DNA from: Thiocapsa rosea
GTDB taxonomy: Bacteria; Pseudomonadota; Gammaproteobacteria; Chromatiales; Chromatiaceae
Length of the DNA stretch: 64,000 bases
NCBI RefSeq assembly: GCF_003634315.1
Contig: NZ_RBXL01000001.1
Coordinates: forward strand, 186,001-250,000
Reading direction: 5' to 3'
Under the pieces are notes generated by a model, which did no database searches, was not told where the DNA came from, and saw only the letters and a list, made by a program, of their open reading frames with translations. The position numbers and the translations under genes are program-made. How positions within the stretch are numbered: position 1 is the stretch's first letter; each line of letters begins with the position of its first letter. Of this stretch, positions 41,177-50,995 are shown piece by piece.

Positions 41177-41706
41177 GTGCGAAAAGTCCTCCAGTCGTCA
41201 TGCCGCTTGAACGGCTAATTTTGTCGTTGAGAGGGTCGAGCCCCGTTCGACGGGCGCGCCAAAACCGGGATCGACGGATGGTCGAATGCGGAGTTGTGCC
41301 GTCATTGAAGACCGCGGAGACGACCTCGCCCACCGACCGGTCGGAGGACTTCGGATTCAGTGCGAGCGATTGCCCGATCCCGAATACGGCATCATTCGAC
41401 GGGATATTTTCGGAAGGCGCGGTGAGGCACTTGTGCGGAAAGGGCCGAGACACGCGGCGATCACGGAGATCAAGCGGAATACTCGGCTCGGGATTGCGAT
41501 TTGTCAAACTCCGCTAAACCGCGTCCGGAATCAACGATCGACGCGTGAGGACGATTCAAACTCGGCCGACATCGATCGACGCTGTCGCTGACGCGGTTTA
41601 GGAAATAAAAATCAAGATCTTAAAGGATTTCAGGCGTGGCTTTCACTGGCTCGGTTCATGCGGGGTCAAGTGCCCGCGCGAACTGGGCATGTGAACCGAA
41701 CGCCGT
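41177..41706. other. 530-bp gap between the FadL gene and pth
   Basis: No credible gene. It holds the FadL upstream region, a palindromic element (41514-41601) and, next to the pth stop, an inverted repeat TCGGTTCA (41651-41658) / TGAACCGA (41692-41699) without a T-run. A plus-strand frame crossing it lacks coding character. Confidence 0.6.
41514..41601. repeat. CTRAACCGCGYC palindromic element, copy D
   Basis: Perfect 12-bp arms, CTAAACCGCGTC (41514-41525) and GACGCGGTTTAG (41590-41601), bound an 88-bp unit. ACTCGGCC and CGACGC-GTC in the interior recur in copy A between rpoB and rpoC. Unlike the others it lies free in the intergenic space, not on the stop codon of a recognised gene. Confidence 0.85.
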
Positions 41707-42303
41707 TCAATCGCTCCGTTGGGAATGGAGACGATTCATGGCGATCTGAAAGCGACCGGCAACGAGGTCGTCGAGGATCCGCTCGGCATCGGCAAGGGCT
41801 GTGTTGATCTGCTCTGCATCGTCCTTGGACGGACGCCCGAGAACATAGCCGGTCACCAGGGTGCGGTCGCCCGGATGGGCGATCCCGATCCGCAGACGCC
41901 AAAAATCACGACTGCCCCCGAGCGCGGCGATGGTATCACGCAGCCCGTTGTGCCCGGCGTGACCGCCGCCCTGCTTGAGGCGTACCTGGCCGACGGGGTG
42001 GTCGAGCTCGTCGTGAGCAACGAGGATCTGCTCGGGAGGAATGGAATAGAAGCGGGCAACCGCGGCGATCGATTGACCGCTGCGGTTCATGTAGGTCGAT
42101 GGTTTGAGCAGACGCAGATCCGCGCCGGTGACGCGAATTCGGGCGAGCTGGCCGAAGAACTTGGACTCGGCGCGGAACGTCTCACGGAAATCTTCGGCGA
42201 TCCGATCGACAAGCCAAAAGCCGACGTTGTGACGTGTCGCCTCGTACTGCTCGCCGGGATTGCCGAGACCGACGATCAGACGGATGCCGGCGGGATCACT
42301 CAC
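41707..42303 (-). CDS. pth: Peptidyl-tRNA hydrolase
   Basis: 198 residues with a GTG start at 42301-42303; an upstream in-frame GTG at 42336 would add 11 residues not found in the family. VGLGNPGEQYEATRHNVGF carries the catalytic His (H25), KPSTYMNRSG the conserved Asn, and HDELD the catalytic-network Asp. It releases peptides from tRNAs that drop off the ribosome. It follows rplY, as in many gammaproteobacteria. Its stop context, TGAACGGCGTTC, resembles the palindrome arms found elsewhere in the window. Confidence 0.95.
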   Translation of the reverse strand: MSDPAGIRLIVGLGNPGEQYEATRHNVGFWLVDRIAEDFRETFRAESKFFGQLARIRVTGADLRLLKPSTYMNRSGQSIAAVARFYSIPPEQILVAHDELDHPVGQVRLKQGGGHAGHNGLRDTIAALGGSRDFWRLRIGIAHPGDRTLVTGYVLGRPSKDDAEQINTALADAERILDDLVAGRFQIAMNRLHSQRSD

Positions 42304-42441
42304 CGGACACCGCCGACCGACGCTCGACACGGGCACCGACGGCCGCAGAAGCGACCATCGAGCACCCAGTCGGCGCCGAAAAAGCGTCTTTCAGAGGAGA
42401 GCGTCGGCACGGTCGTCGGTCGCGTCGGGCGTCCGGTGATG

Positions 42442-43053
42442 TCAGGCGCCTTCCTCTTCCTCCTCCGTCTCGTCGTCTCCGCCACCGCGCGGGCCGTAAA
42501 TCATAGCGACCGCCTCGTCCGAATCGGGGGTATGGGCAAGACTCACACCCTCGGGCATCTGGATCTCCGAGAGATGGATGATCTGGCCGATATCCGTATC
42601 GCCCATGTCGACGACGATGAACTCCGGGAGATCCTTCGGCAGGCAGACGATCTCGAGCTCGGTGATGTTGTGGGACACCTGTCCGCCCATCTTGATGCCC
42701 TTGGAGCGGTCCTCGTTGATGAAATGCAAAGGCACGCTCATGCGCAGCTTCTCGTCCTGCGTGATCCGCAGAAAGTCCACATGCTGCACGAAGGGTTTGG
42801 CGGGATGGCGCTGGAGGTCTTTCAAGACGACCTTCACCGAGCGCTCGCCGATCTTCAGATCGAGAACATGCGAGTAAAACGCTTCGTTCTCCAGGTGCTT
42901 GAGCAGCTCGTTATGGCCGACCGAGACCATCTCGGGCTCCTGATGACCACCGTAGACGATGGCGGGCACCTGCCCCGTGCGACGCAGGCGGCGGCTCGCA
43001 CCCGTTCCTGCAAGTGCGCGGGTCTGCGCGTTGATCTCGAAACTGACGCTCAT
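42442..43053 (-). CDS. rplY: 50S ribosomal protein L25, long general-stress (CTC) form
   Basis: 203 residues from the ATG at 43051-43053 (MSVSFEINAQTRALAG). The N-terminal L25 domain binds 5S rRNA; the extra C-terminal domain (about 95-190) is the CTC/TL5 extension absent from the 94-residue E. coli protein. The tail is very acidic (DDETEEEEEGA). It lies between prs and pth, the common order in Pseudomonas and Chromatiales. Confidence 0.95.
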   Translation of the reverse strand: MSVSFEINAQTRALAGTGASRRLRRTGQVPAIVYGGHQEPEMVSVGHNELLKHLENEAFYSHVLDLKIGERSVKVVLKDLQRHPAKPFVQHVDFLRITQDEKLRMSVPLHFINEDRSKGIKMGGQVSHNITELEIVCLPKDLPEFIVVDMGDTDIGQIIHLSEIQMPEGVSLAHTPDSDEAVAMIYGPRGGGDDETEEEEEGA

Positions 43054-43132
43054 CGGCGTTCTCCGGTTGATATTGACGACAAAAACGCGCCGGATCCCGC
43101 GACCAGGATCACAACGCCGCAATGGATGGACA

Positions 43133-44122
43133 TCAGTCGACGAACAGCGAGCTGACGGACTCTTCGTTCGAGACCCGACGCATCGTTTCGGCAAGCAACT
43201 CGCCGATACTCAACTGTCTGATCTTGGGACAAGCCTTCGCCGCCGGACGCAACGGAATGGTATTGGTGACCACCAGCTCGTCGAGTCGGGATGCCGAGAT
43301 GTTGTCGACGGCCGGTCCCGAGAGCACCGCGTGGGTGCAATAGGCCACAACCCGACAAGCGCCGGCGTCTTTCAGCGCACCGGCGGCACTGCAGAGGGTT
43401 CCGGCCGTATCGACCAAGTCATCGACGATGACGCAGGAGCGATCCCGAACATCGCCGATGATGTTCATGACCTTCGCCTCGTTGGCCCGCGGACGACGCT
43501 TGTCGATGATCGCGAGATCCGCATCGTCGAGCCGCTTGGCGAGCGCGCGCGCACGCACCACGCCGCCGACATCCGGCGAAACGACCATGAGATCGTCGTA
43601 GCGCTTTCGCCACACATCACCCAGCAGAATCGGCGAGGCATAGACGTTGTCGACCGGGATATCGAAGAACCCCTGGATCTGATCCGCGTGCAGATCGACC
43701 GTCAGAACACGATCGGCGCCGGATTGGCCGATCATCTTCGCGACCAATCGCGCCGTGATCGGAACACGCGCGGATCGGGGGCGGCGATCCTGCCGGGCAT
43801 AGCCGAAATACGGAATCACCGCAGTGATGCGTTTGGCCGACGCCCAGCGCAGGGCATCGATCATCACCAGCAGCTCCATCAGGTTATCGTTCGTCGGCGC
43901 CCCCGTCGGCTGCACGACGAAGACATCGCGCCCGCGCACGTTTTCCTGAATCTCGGCCATCACCTCGCCGTCGCTGAACTGACCGACGACGGCCTTACCG
44001 AGCGGGACGCTCAGATAACCGGCGATCTCGACCGAGAGCTCCGGATTGGCATTCCCGGAAAAAACCATCAAATGGCTGGCAGGCACTGGCGATTTCCTGA
44101 CGTCTTGCTGGGGGGATGACAA
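43133..44122 (-). CDS. prs: Ribose-phosphate pyrophosphokinase (PRPP synthetase)
   Basis: Up to 329 residues with a TTG start; the ATG at 44068 ([10 protein letters not shown]) gives 311, closer to E. coli (315), so the start is uncertain. The PRPP-binding loop is [13 protein letters not shown], and the flexible-loop and ATP regions include [13 protein letters not shown]. It makes PRPP for nucleotide, His, Trp and NAD synthesis. It is preceded by tRNA-Gln and ispE and followed by rplY. Confidence 0.95.
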   Translation of the reverse strand: MSSPQQDVRKSPVPASHLMVFSGNANPELSVEIAGYLSVPLGKAVVGQFSDGEVMAEIQENVRGRDVFVVQPTGAPTNDNLMELLVMIDALRWASAKRITAVIPYFGYARQDRRPRSARVPITARLVAKMIGQSGADRVLTVDLHADQIQGFFDIPVDNVYASPILLGDVWRKRYDDLMVVSPDVGGVVRARALAKRLDDADLAIIDKRRPRANEAKVMNIIGDVRDRSCVIVDDLVDTAGTLCSAAGALKDAGACRVVAYCTHAVLSGPAVDNISASRLDELVVTNTIPLRPAAKACPKIRQLSIGELLAETMRRVSNEESVSSLFVD

Positions 44123-44316
44123 TACCCGGACTCGAAAGAAAAGCGACGACTCTTCGGTGAACAGGCGCGGTGCAGGGAGGCTTCAACCGGTGCAGGGTCG
44201 CTCCGGACACACGCGGTTCCGCGCTCGATTGACCTCCGCGACATCGGCCGATGTCCCGTCTCGACCGCTCTCGAGAGACTCGGCGAACGTCATGCGGACC
44301 GTGGCCCGACGGGGTA

Positions 44317-44391
44317 TGGCTGGGGCGCCAGGATTCGAACCTGGGGGTGCCGGGATCAAAACCCGGTGCCTTACCGCTTGGCTACGCCCCA
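44317..44391 (-). tRNA. tRNA-Gln (UUG)
   Basis: A 75-nt gene starts TGGGGCGTAGCCAAGCGG and ends GCGCCCCA plus encoded GCCA. The anticodon loop TTTTGAT gives anticodon TTG. It lies between ispE and prs, a position conserved in many gammaproteobacteria. Confidence 0.97.
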
Positions 44392-44439
44392 AAAAAACGG
44401 GTCTGGACCTCGACATCACGCGCTTGGCACGACACCGGG

Positions 44440-45327
44440 TCAGGCTAGCGTGTCCATGTACGCGAGCAACGGCGATCGATTCAACCCGCGGGCGACGAAG
44501 GCGCGCATCGCGGGCGGACAGTGCTCAAGCGCGCGGAGCGCTTGCGAGCGATCTTCGAAGACCGCAAACACACAGGCCCCGGTTCCGGTCAAGCGTCCAC
44601 CGCCCCAGCCCGAAAGCCACTCAAGGGCCTCCTCCACCGGAGCATATTCGCGTCGCACGACACTCAAGCAATCGTTCAAGACGTCGCCGGCAACAAAGTC
44701 CGCTAGTGTGGCGGGCACCGAATCCCGTGTCAACTCAGGATGCATAAACACGTCCCGCGTGGAGACCGAGCAGGGCGGAGACAGCACCAGGTACCAAGGC
44801 TCGGGCAACATGACCGGTGTCAGTCGCTCCCCGACACCCTCTCCCCAAGCTGCAAATCCGCGCACGAAGACCGGGACATCGGCGCCCAGTGGCAAGGCGA
44901 GCTCCGCGAGGGCGTCCTCGTCGAGACCGGTGGACCAGAGTCGATTCAGTGCAACCAACGTGGTCGCCGCGTCGGAGCTACCGCCCCCGAGCCCCCCGCC
45001 CATCGGAAGCAGCTTCTCGCAGCGGATCGTCGCCCCGAGGCGGCAGCCGGTCGCATCTTGGAGGGTCAGGGCCGCACGGACGGTCAGATCGTCCTCCGGC
45101 GCCACACCCGGCACGTCGAGGAGACGACGGATCAGTCCATCCTCGCGCACCTCGAACCGGAGCCGATCGCAACGGTCGATGAACTGGAAGACCGTCTGCA
45201 GCTCATGATAACCGTCCGGCCGACGCCCGACGATGCGCAGCATGAGATTGAGCTTGGCGGGCGCGGGCCAAAACGACGCAGGGGTAGGCTCGAACATGAA
45301 CGTCTCGCTCATCGGGGTCTGGCTCAT
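44440..45327 (-). CDS. ispE: 4-(cytidine 5'-diphospho)-2-C-methyl-D-erythritol kinase
   Basis: 295 residues from the ATG at 45325-45327, which overlaps the stop of the TPR gene as ATGA; later in-frame ATGs (45312, 45297) are possible. It is a GHMP kinase: PAPAKLNLML carries the catalytic Lys, and PMGGGLGGGSSDA (108-120) is the ATP loop. It phosphorylates CDP-methylerythritol in the non-mevalonate isoprenoid pathway, which feeds quinones and, in phototrophs, carotenoids and bacteriochlorophyll. The lolB gene usually found just upstream is missing here. Confidence 0.95.
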   Translation of the reverse strand: MSQTPMSETFMFEPTPASFWPAPAKLNLMLRIVGRRPDGYHELQTVFQFIDRCDRLRFEVREDGLIRRLLDVPGVAPEDDLTVRAALTLQDATGCRLGATIRCEKLLPMGGGLGGGSSDAATTLVALNRLWSTGLDEDALAELALPLGADVPVFVRGFAAWGEGVGERLTPVMLPEPWYLVLSPPCSVSTRDVFMHPELTRDSVPATLADFVAGDVLNDCLSVVRREYAPVEEALEWLSGWGGGRLTGTGACVFAVFEDRSQALRALEHCPPAMRAFVARGLNRSPLLAYMDTLA

Positions 45328-47147
45328 CGGGTCGGGTCGGCGCCGGAGGCGCGATGTCGCCCCATCACTTCCTTGAGATAGTCGTGGTCCGGATGCTCCT
45401 TGGCCGCGGCCTCCCAAACCTCGAGAGCCTCTTCGCGACGATTCATGGCCCACAACACCTCGCCGAGGTGCGCCGCGATCTCCCCGTCACTCATGTGCTC
45501 GAGCGCACGCCTGAGATAATCCAGGGCGGTCTCGTAATTGCCGAGACGGTAATGCACCCAGCCCATGCTGTCGAGGATCGCCGGCTCGTCCGGCTTGAGC
45601 GCATAAGCCTTCTCGATGTACATCTTGGCCTCGGCGTAGCGGTCGGTGCGATCCGCCAAGGTATAGCCGAGTGCGTTCAGGGCATCGGCATGCTCGGGAT
45701 CGATCTCGATGATCCGCCTCAGGTCCTGCTCGGCGAGAACGATCCGATCGAGCTTCACCGCCGAGAGCGCCCGCGCGTAGAGCAGGTTTTCGTCATCCGG
45801 AAATGCCTGCAACGCGCTGTCGAAGATCGCCATCGCCTCGTCCGGTCGGCCGACCGACTCGAGGATCTCAGCCTCGACCATATACAGCAGAACGGCGTTG
45901 TCGGGTCCTCTGTCGCGCAGCTGCTGGAGGATCTCGCGCGCACGTCGAACGTCGCCGCCCTTCGCGCTCAACAAGGCCGTGCGGATCTGCGCATCGACCG
46001 AATTCGTGCCCTTGACCTTGCCGTACCACACGAGAGCAGCCTCGGGATTTTCGGCACGCTCCTCGACCTGCCCCAGATAGAAGGCCGCGTCGTCTCGACG
46101 CTCCCCGGTCTCATACAGACGCGTGAAGTAGATGCGCGCTCCTTCCGTGTCCTCGAGCTGCAACGACAGGATCCCGACGGCGAACAGGACATCCGGCTCC
46201 TTCGGACGATTATCCAGTAGACGCTGGAAGACATCACGCGCGCTGGAGAACTCTTCTTCCTCGACGAGGAACTGACCGTAGAGCATCCGCAACGTCTGAT
46301 CGTCGGGACTCAGTGCGAGATACTCCTCCAGCAAGGACCGTGCTTCACCGCGCTTGTCCGAGGAGATCAGCAGCCTCACGAGAAAAAGTCTCGGCGTGTT
46401 CCATTCCGGGCGCAGCTCGAGCGCCCGGCGCGCGGCGGCATCGGCGATCTCGAGCTGCGACGCGCCGGCCGCCACCATTGCGAGCGACTGCTGCGCATAC
46501 GCACTCTGCGGAAACTGGTCGGCCAATGCCTGCATCAGTCCGACACGCGCCGCCGGCGTCGGCGCACGCGAAACGATGGCGGCGGCGTGTCCGAATGCCG
46601 CTTCCGGATCATCGGGCGAGAGCTGCACGAGACGCATCAGATGCACGAGCGCCCCTTCATGGTCGTTCGCCTTGATGCGGGAGAAGGCGCCCATCTGATG
46701 CGCGCCGGTCGATGTCGGATCCAGATCCAGCCAACGCCGCAAACCCTGCTCGGTGGCCGCATCGTTGCCCGCCGTGATGGCGGCACGCACGGCCAGCTCG
46801 GTCAGGCGGGGATCCTTCGTGAGGTCCGCCGCCTCCAGGTAGTAGGCAAACGCGGTGTCCAGATCGCCGCGACGTGCGGCGATCTCGGCAACCAAGACGG
46901 CGTAGATCTGATCGGCGCTCAAGCCGTCCGCAAGACCCGCTGCATCGACCTCGGGGTCGTCGGCCGGCGTTCCGACGGATCGATCGGGTTGCAGAGGGCT
47001 CGATGCCGGGCTGGACGCGGGGCTGGATGCCGGGCTGGACGCGGGACGCGATGCCGGGTCAGCGATCTGCGCGAACGCACCCGCGGACATGAGCGCCGAG
47101 ACGGCAAAGAACCCGCCGAGAGTGAAAAGCAGAAACGAGCGTGGCAT
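45324..47147 (-). CDS. Exported tetratricopeptide-repeat protein
   Basis: 607 residues from the ATG at 47145-47147. A signal peptide (about 1-26, ending AGAFA-Q) is followed by an Ala/Ser/Pro linker with four ASSP repeats (about 36-51), encoded by a 12-bp tandem repeat. From about 80 to the end there are many TPR-like helix pairs; the clearest run is about 440-590 (EHADALNALGYTLADR, PAILDSMGWVHYRLGNYETALDYLRRAL). A similar TPR gene stands next to hemA and lolB in Pseudomonas. It is likely a periplasmic or outer-membrane scaffold. The stop overlaps the ispE start. Confidence 0.85.
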   Translation of the reverse strand: MPRSFLLFTLGGFFAVSALMSAGAFAQIADPASRPASSPASSPASSPASSPLQPDRSVGTPADDPEVDAAGLADGLSADQIYAVLVAEIAARRGDLDTAFAYYLEAADLTKDPRLTELAVRAAITAGNDAATEQGLRRWLDLDPTSTGAHQMGAFSRIKANDHEGALVHLMRLVQLSPDDPEAAFGHAAAIVSRAPTPAARVGLMQALADQFPQSAYAQQSLAMVAAGASQLEIADAAARRALELRPEWNTPRLFLVRLLISSDKRGEARSLLEEYLALSPDDQTLRMLYGQFLVEEEEFSSARDVFQRLLDNRPKEPDVLFAVGILSLQLEDTEGARIYFTRLYETGERRDDAAFYLGQVEERAENPEAALVWYGKVKGTNSVDAQIRTALLSAKGGDVRRAREILQQLRDRGPDNAVLLYMVEAEILESVGRPDEAMAIFDSALQAFPDDENLLYARALSAVKLDRIVLAEQDLRRIIEIDPEHADALNALGYTLADRTDRYAEAKMYIEKAYALKPDEPAILDSMGWVHYRLGNYETALDYLRRALEHMSDGEIAAHLGEVLWAMNRREEALEVWEAAAKEHPDHDYLKEVMGRHRASGADPTR

Positions 47148-47199
47148 GTGTATGATCCGGCAAGAGCCAATCCGACGACGATTGTGATCGTGAGAGCCC

Positions 47200-47230
47200 A
47201 GTATAGCGAAGCAGTTCCTCAGTCCGACAA
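47200..47230 (-). promoter_or_regulatory. Candidate promoter for the TPR-ispE operon
   Basis: On the minus strand TATACT (47200-47205) is preceded 19 bp upstream by TTGTCG (47225-47230). The expected start of transcription is about 45 bp before the TPR start codon. The -10 is excellent and the spacing long, so this is a candidate only. Confidence 0.45.
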
Positions 47231-47321
47231 CCGAAAAACCACAAGATCCACGTCGGTGGGTTTTCATTGCCCCCCGAAAGTCGGACAATCGCGAGGATCA
47301 CCACCTGACATCCTCAGAACT

Positions 47322-48596
47322 ATGAAGCTGCTTGTTCTCGGACTCAATCACAAGACGGCGCCGGTCGATGTCCGCGAGCGGCTCGCCTTCGGCCCCGACA
47401 TCATCGTCGGCGCCTTGCGCGACCTCACCAATTGCGACGGTATCGCCGAGGGTGTCGTGCTCTCTACCTGCAACCGCACCGAGATCTACTGCGCGGTGCA
47501 GGATTGCTCCGAGGAGGCGGCCCGGCACTGGCTGAGCCGCTTCCACGGCGTCGAGCACGAGCGGGTGGGGCCTTTTCTCTACGCCCACATCGGACGCGAT
47601 GCCGTCACCCATCTGCTGCGCGTCTGCAGCGGGCTCGACTCCATGGTCCTGGGCGAGCCTCAGATCCTGGGGCAGGTGAAGAACGCCTACCAAACCGCGA
47701 CGGACTGTACCGCCACCGGGAAGCTGCTCGGACGTCTTTTCCAGCATGCCTTCTCGGTCGCCAAGACCGTCCGCACCGAGACCGCGATCGGCAGCAGCCC
47801 GGTCTCGGTCGCCTTCGCCGCGGTGAATCTCGCACGCCAGATCTTCAGCGACCTCTCCCAACAGACCGCGCTCCTGATCGGCGCCGGGGAGACCATCGAG
47901 CTGGCCGCCCGCCACCTGCACCGCGCCGGCATCGGCCGCATCATCGTCGCCAACCGGACCGTCGAGCGCGCCCATGAGCTGGCCTCGCAGTTCGACGGGT
48001 ACGCGATCGCCCTGGCCGAGATCGGCAACCATCTGGCCGAGGCCGACATCGTTATCGCCTCCACCGCGAGCCCCTTGCCGGTGCTCGGCAAAGGCACGGT
48101 CGAACGCGCGCTGAAAAAGCGCAAGCACCGCCCGATGTTCATGGTCGACATCGCGGTGCCGCGCGACATCGAGCCCGAGGTCCGGGAGCTCAGCGACGTC
48201 TATCTCTACACGATCGACGATCTGCAGGGCGTCATCGACGAGGGCCTGCGCTCGCGCCAGGCCGCCGCTGCTCAGGCCGAGGACATCATCGCCTTCCACG
48301 CCGACGAATTCATGGCGTGGCTGCGCTCGCTGGATGCCGCCGGGCTCATCCAGGATTATCGCCAACGCGCCGAAGAGCTGCGCGATGATGTCCTGGCCCG
48401 CGCTCAGCGCCAGCTCGACGCCGGCAAGTCCCCGACCGAGGTCCTCAACTACCTCGCCCACACCCTGACCAACAAACTGCTGCATGCGCCCAGCTCGCGT
48501 TTGCGCCAAGCCGCCCGCGAGGGCGAGGCGGAGATCCTGGTGGCAGCCAACGAGCTCTTCCAGCTCGACCCGAACCGGGCCGTCTCCACCCAATGA
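47322..48596 (+). CDS. hemA: Glutamyl-tRNA reductase
   Basis: 424 residues. The catalytic Cys is C50 in [11 protein letters not shown]. The NADPH site is [15 protein letters not shown] (about 185-199), and a C-terminal dimerisation domain follows. It makes glutamate-1-semialdehyde from Glu-tRNA, the first committed step of haem and bacteriochlorophyll synthesis by the C5 route. It is divergent from the TPR gene and overlaps prfA by 4 bp. Longer frames upstream are not coding. Confidence 0.97.
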   Translation: MKLLVLGLNHKTAPVDVRERLAFGPDIIVGALRDLTNCDGIAEGVVLSTCNRTEIYCAVQDCSEEAARHWLSRFHGVEHERVGPFLYAHIGRDAVTHLLRVCSGLDSMVLGEPQILGQVKNAYQTATDCTATGKLLGRLFQHAFSVAKTVRTETAIGSSPVSVAFAAVNLARQIFSDLSQQTALLIGAGETIELAARHLHRAGIGRIIVANRTVERAHELASQFDGYAIALAEIGNHLAEADIVIASTASPLPVLGKGTVERALKKRKHRPMFMVDIAVPRDIEPEVRELSDVYLYTIDDLQGVIDEGLRSRQAAAAQAEDIIAFHADEFMAWLRSLDAAGLIQDYRQRAEELRDDVLARAQRQLDAGKSPTEVLNYLAHTLTNKLLHAPSSRLRQAAREGEAEILVAANELFQLDPNRAVSTQ

Positions 48597-49672
48597 ATCC
48601 ATCGATCCGGGGCAAGCTGGAGCGCCTCTCGGAGCGCTTCGGCGAGGTGGTTGCCTTGCTTGCCGAGTCCGAGACCCAGTCCGATCAGAATCGCTTCCGC
48701 GACTTAAGTCGCGAGTATGCCCAGCTCGAGCCCCTCATCGCCGCCTACAACCGCTATTGCGGCGCCGAGCTCGACCTGGCTGCTGCCGAGGAGATGCTCG
48801 CCGATCCGGAGATGGCCGCACTTGCGCGCGAGGAGATGGCCGCGGCGAGCGACCGGCGTGCGCAGCTCGAACCCGAGGTCTATCGTCTCCTCGTCCCGCC
48901 GGATCCCGACGACCAGCGCAACGTCTTTCTCGAGGTCCGCGCCGGCACCGGCGGAGCCGAGGCCGCACTCTTCGCCGGAGACCTCCTGCGAATGTACCTG
49001 CGTTATGCCGAGCTGATGCGCTGGCAGGTGGAGCCGATCTCGGAGAGCGCCGGCGAGCTTGGCGGCTACAAGGAAGTGATCGTGCGCATCATCGGCAACG
49101 GTGTCTTCTCGCGTCTCAAATTCGAGCCCGGTGCGCACCGGGTGCAGCGCGTCCCCGAGACCGAGTCGCAAGGCCGTGTTCACACCTCCGCCTGCACCGT
49201 CGCCGTCATGCCCGAGGCCGATTCGATCGACTCCATCGCGATCAATCCGAGCGAGCTGCGCATCGACACCTATCGCTCCTCGGGTGCAGGCGGTCAGCAC
49301 GTCAACAAGACCGACTCGGCGATCCGCATCACCCACCTGCCCTCCGGGATCGTCGTGGAGTGCCAGGAGGAACGCTCCCAGCACAAGAACCGGGCGAAGG
49401 CCATGTCGCTGCTCCAGGCCCGACTGCTCTCGGGCGCACGCGCGACCCAAGCCTCCGAGCAGGCGCAATCGCGCAAGCTCCAGGTCGGCAGCGGCGACCG
49501 CTCCGAGCGGATCCGCACCTACAACTTCCCCCAGAACCGACTGACCGACCACCGCATCAACCTGACGCTCTACAAGCTCGACGAGATCATGACGGGCCAG
49601 CTCGATCAGGTCATCGACCCGCTCCTTCAGGAGTATCAGGCCGAGGAGCTGACCGCGATGATGCATGGCTGA
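48593..49672 (+). CDS. prfA: Peptide chain release factor 1
   Basis: 359 residues (E. coli 360). The GGQ motif is at 233-235 ([15 protein letters not shown]). The codon-recognition tripeptide region reads [14 protein letters not shown], the RF1 rather than RF2 (SPF) type. It terminates at UAA and UAG. It overlaps hemA (ATGA) and prmC (8 bp), forming a tight operon. Confidence 0.98.
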   Translation: MNPSIRGKLERLSERFGEVVALLAESETQSDQNRFRDLSREYAQLEPLIAAYNRYCGAELDLAAAEEMLADPEMAALAREEMAAASDRRAQLEPEVYRLLVPPDPDDQRNVFLEVRAGTGGAEAALFAGDLLRMYLRYAELMRWQVEPISESAGELGGYKEVIVRIIGNGVFSRLKFEPGAHRVQRVPETESQGRVHTSACTVAVMPEADSIDSIAINPSELRIDTYRSSGAGGQHVNKTDSAIRITHLPSGIVVECQEERSQHKNRAKAMSLLQARLLSGARATQASEQAQSRKLQVGSGDRSERIRTYNFPQNRLTDHRINLTLYKLDEIMTGQLDQVIDPLLQEYQAEELTAMMHG

Positions 49673-50618
49673 GACCGGATCGGACGGAGCCGCATCACAG
49701 CGGACCGGTTCGGAGGGTGCTGGCTCGGACGGGATTGGCTCGGATTCGACAACAGACCCCGGAACGGCGCGCACAGTCGAGCTGCACGTCGCTGCCGTCC
49801 TTCGGGACGCGACGACCGCCCTCGCAACCCTACCCGACGGCACGCCTCGCTTGGAGGCCGAACTGCTCCTGACCGAAGCGACAGGCTGGCCCCGCACGCG
49901 TCTCTTCGCCTGGCCCGACCACCCTGTTGCACCCGATGACCTCGCACGCTTCGCCGCACTCCTCGCCCGCCGCCTAGCCGGCGAGCCCATCGCCTACATC
50001 CGCGGTCGCCAGGAGTTCTGGAGCCTGGAGCTGCGCGTCACGCCCGCGACCCTGATCCCGCGCCCCGAGACCGAGCTCCTGGTCGAGACGGCACTCGAGG
50101 CACTCCTCGCCGACGCGCCCCTGCGGATCGCCGACCTCGGGACCGGCAGCGGCGCCATCGCCGCCGCCTTGGCCACCGAGCGACCCGCATGGCAGCTCTT
50201 CGCGACGGATCTCTCGCCCGCCGCGCTCATGGTCGCTCGCGAGAACAGGGTGCGGCTCGGCCTGCGAAACGTGACCCTGCTCAGGGCAAACTGGTCTGAC
50301 GCATTCGCGCCCGCCAGCTTGGATGCCATCGTCAGCAACCCCCCCTATGTCGCGGCCGGCGACCCGCATCTCGTCCGCGGCGATCTCCGATACGAGCCGC
50401 GCGAGGCCCTCACCCCCGGCGGCGACGGCCTGGATGCCTATCGAGCGATCGCAGTCGATGCACGCCGCTGCCTGCGCCCCGGCGGCTGGCTGATCCTCGA
50501 GCATGGTTATGCCCAAGGCAGCGACGTGTGCCGCATCCTTGCCGATATCGGTTTAAAGGCGCCGACCACACGACGTGATCTCGGCGGCCACGATCGACTG
50601 ACCCTCGCTCGCGCCTGA
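49665..50618 (+). CDS. prmC: Release factor glutamine methyltransferase
   Basis: 317 residues. The SAM motif DLGTGSG is at 157-163 and the catalytic NPPY at 225-228. It N5-methylates the GGQ glutamine of RF1 and RF2, so the neighbouring prfA encodes its substrate. About 35 N-terminal residues are an extra Gly/Ser/Asp-rich segment with imperfect GSDG repeats; E. coli PrmC has 277 residues. The start overlaps the prfA stop, which supports it, though a later start cannot be excluded. Heptanucleotide repeats begin right after its stop. Confidence 0.95.
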   Translation: MAETGSDGAASQRTGSEGAGSDGIGSDSTTDPGTARTVELHVAAVLRDATTALATLPDGTPRLEAELLLTEATGWPRTRLFAWPDHPVAPDDLARFAALLARRLAGEPIAYIRGRQEFWSLELRVTPATLIPRPETELLVETALEALLADAPLRIADLGTGSGAIAAALATERPAWQLFATDLSPAALMVARENRVRLGLRNVTLLRANWSDAFAPASLDAIVSNPPYVAAGDPHLVRGDLRYEPREALTPGGDGLDAYRAIAVDARRCLRPGGWLILEHGYAQGSDVCRILADIGLKAPTTRRDLGGHDRLTLARA

Positions 50619-50653
50619 TTCCTGCAGCCTGCCTCCTGCCTCCTGCCTCCTGC

Positions 50654-50716
50654 TATCAGCCATCAGCTATCAGCCATCAGCTATCAGCCATCAGCTATCA
50701 GCTATCAGCTATCAGC
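50654..50716. repeat. YATCAGC heptanucleotide array, 9 copies
   Basis: Nine perfect 7-bp units, TATCAGC or CATCAGC, alternate from 50654 to 50716. They follow a short run of TGCCTCC units (about 50630-50652). The first 217-bp repeat starts within the last unit. Confidence 0.92.
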
Positions 50717-50924
50717 GCCCGGACTTCCGTCAACCATTGACGGCGTGACCAACGGTATTTTTGCGAGACGGTCGATCGATGGGTGAATGAGCCGATGCTC
50801 AACCTGCATCCGAAGCCGTGGCTGGACTGCCGATGCTAGTGGCTTGCAGCTCGCTAGCCTCATTGGAGCCTACTTGCAGAAAACCCCTACCCACATCACA
50901 GCCTTGGGCTGACAGCTGACAGCT
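50708..50924. repeat. 217-bp direct repeat, copy 1
   Basis: Identical by eye to 50996-51212, offset 288 bp. It starts GCTATCAGCGCCCGG and ends in CTGACAG units. Inside is a hairpin, CCGTCAA / TTGACGG with a CCA loop (about 50727-50743). No coding potential was recognised. A related start, AGCGCCCTGATTTCCGCCA, recurs at about 53456 after another heptamer run. Confidence 0.9.
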
Positions 50925-50992
50925 GGAGGCTGGAGGCTGGAGGCTGGAAGCTGGAGGCTGGAGGCTGGAGGCTGGAGGCTGGAGGCTGGAAG
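50923..50992. repeat. CTGGARG heptanucleotide array, 10 copies
   Basis: Ten units, CTGGAGG (8) and CTGGAAG (2), follow two CTGACAG units that end the first 217-bp repeat and lead into the second. Confidence 0.92.
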
Positions 50993-50995
50993 CTG

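Noticed and set aside
41107-41517. 136-residue plus-strand gene upstream of the FadL gene
   Set aside because: It overlaps the FadL N-terminus antisense, has Arg/Ser-rich shadow composition, and its TAA is simply the palindrome arm.
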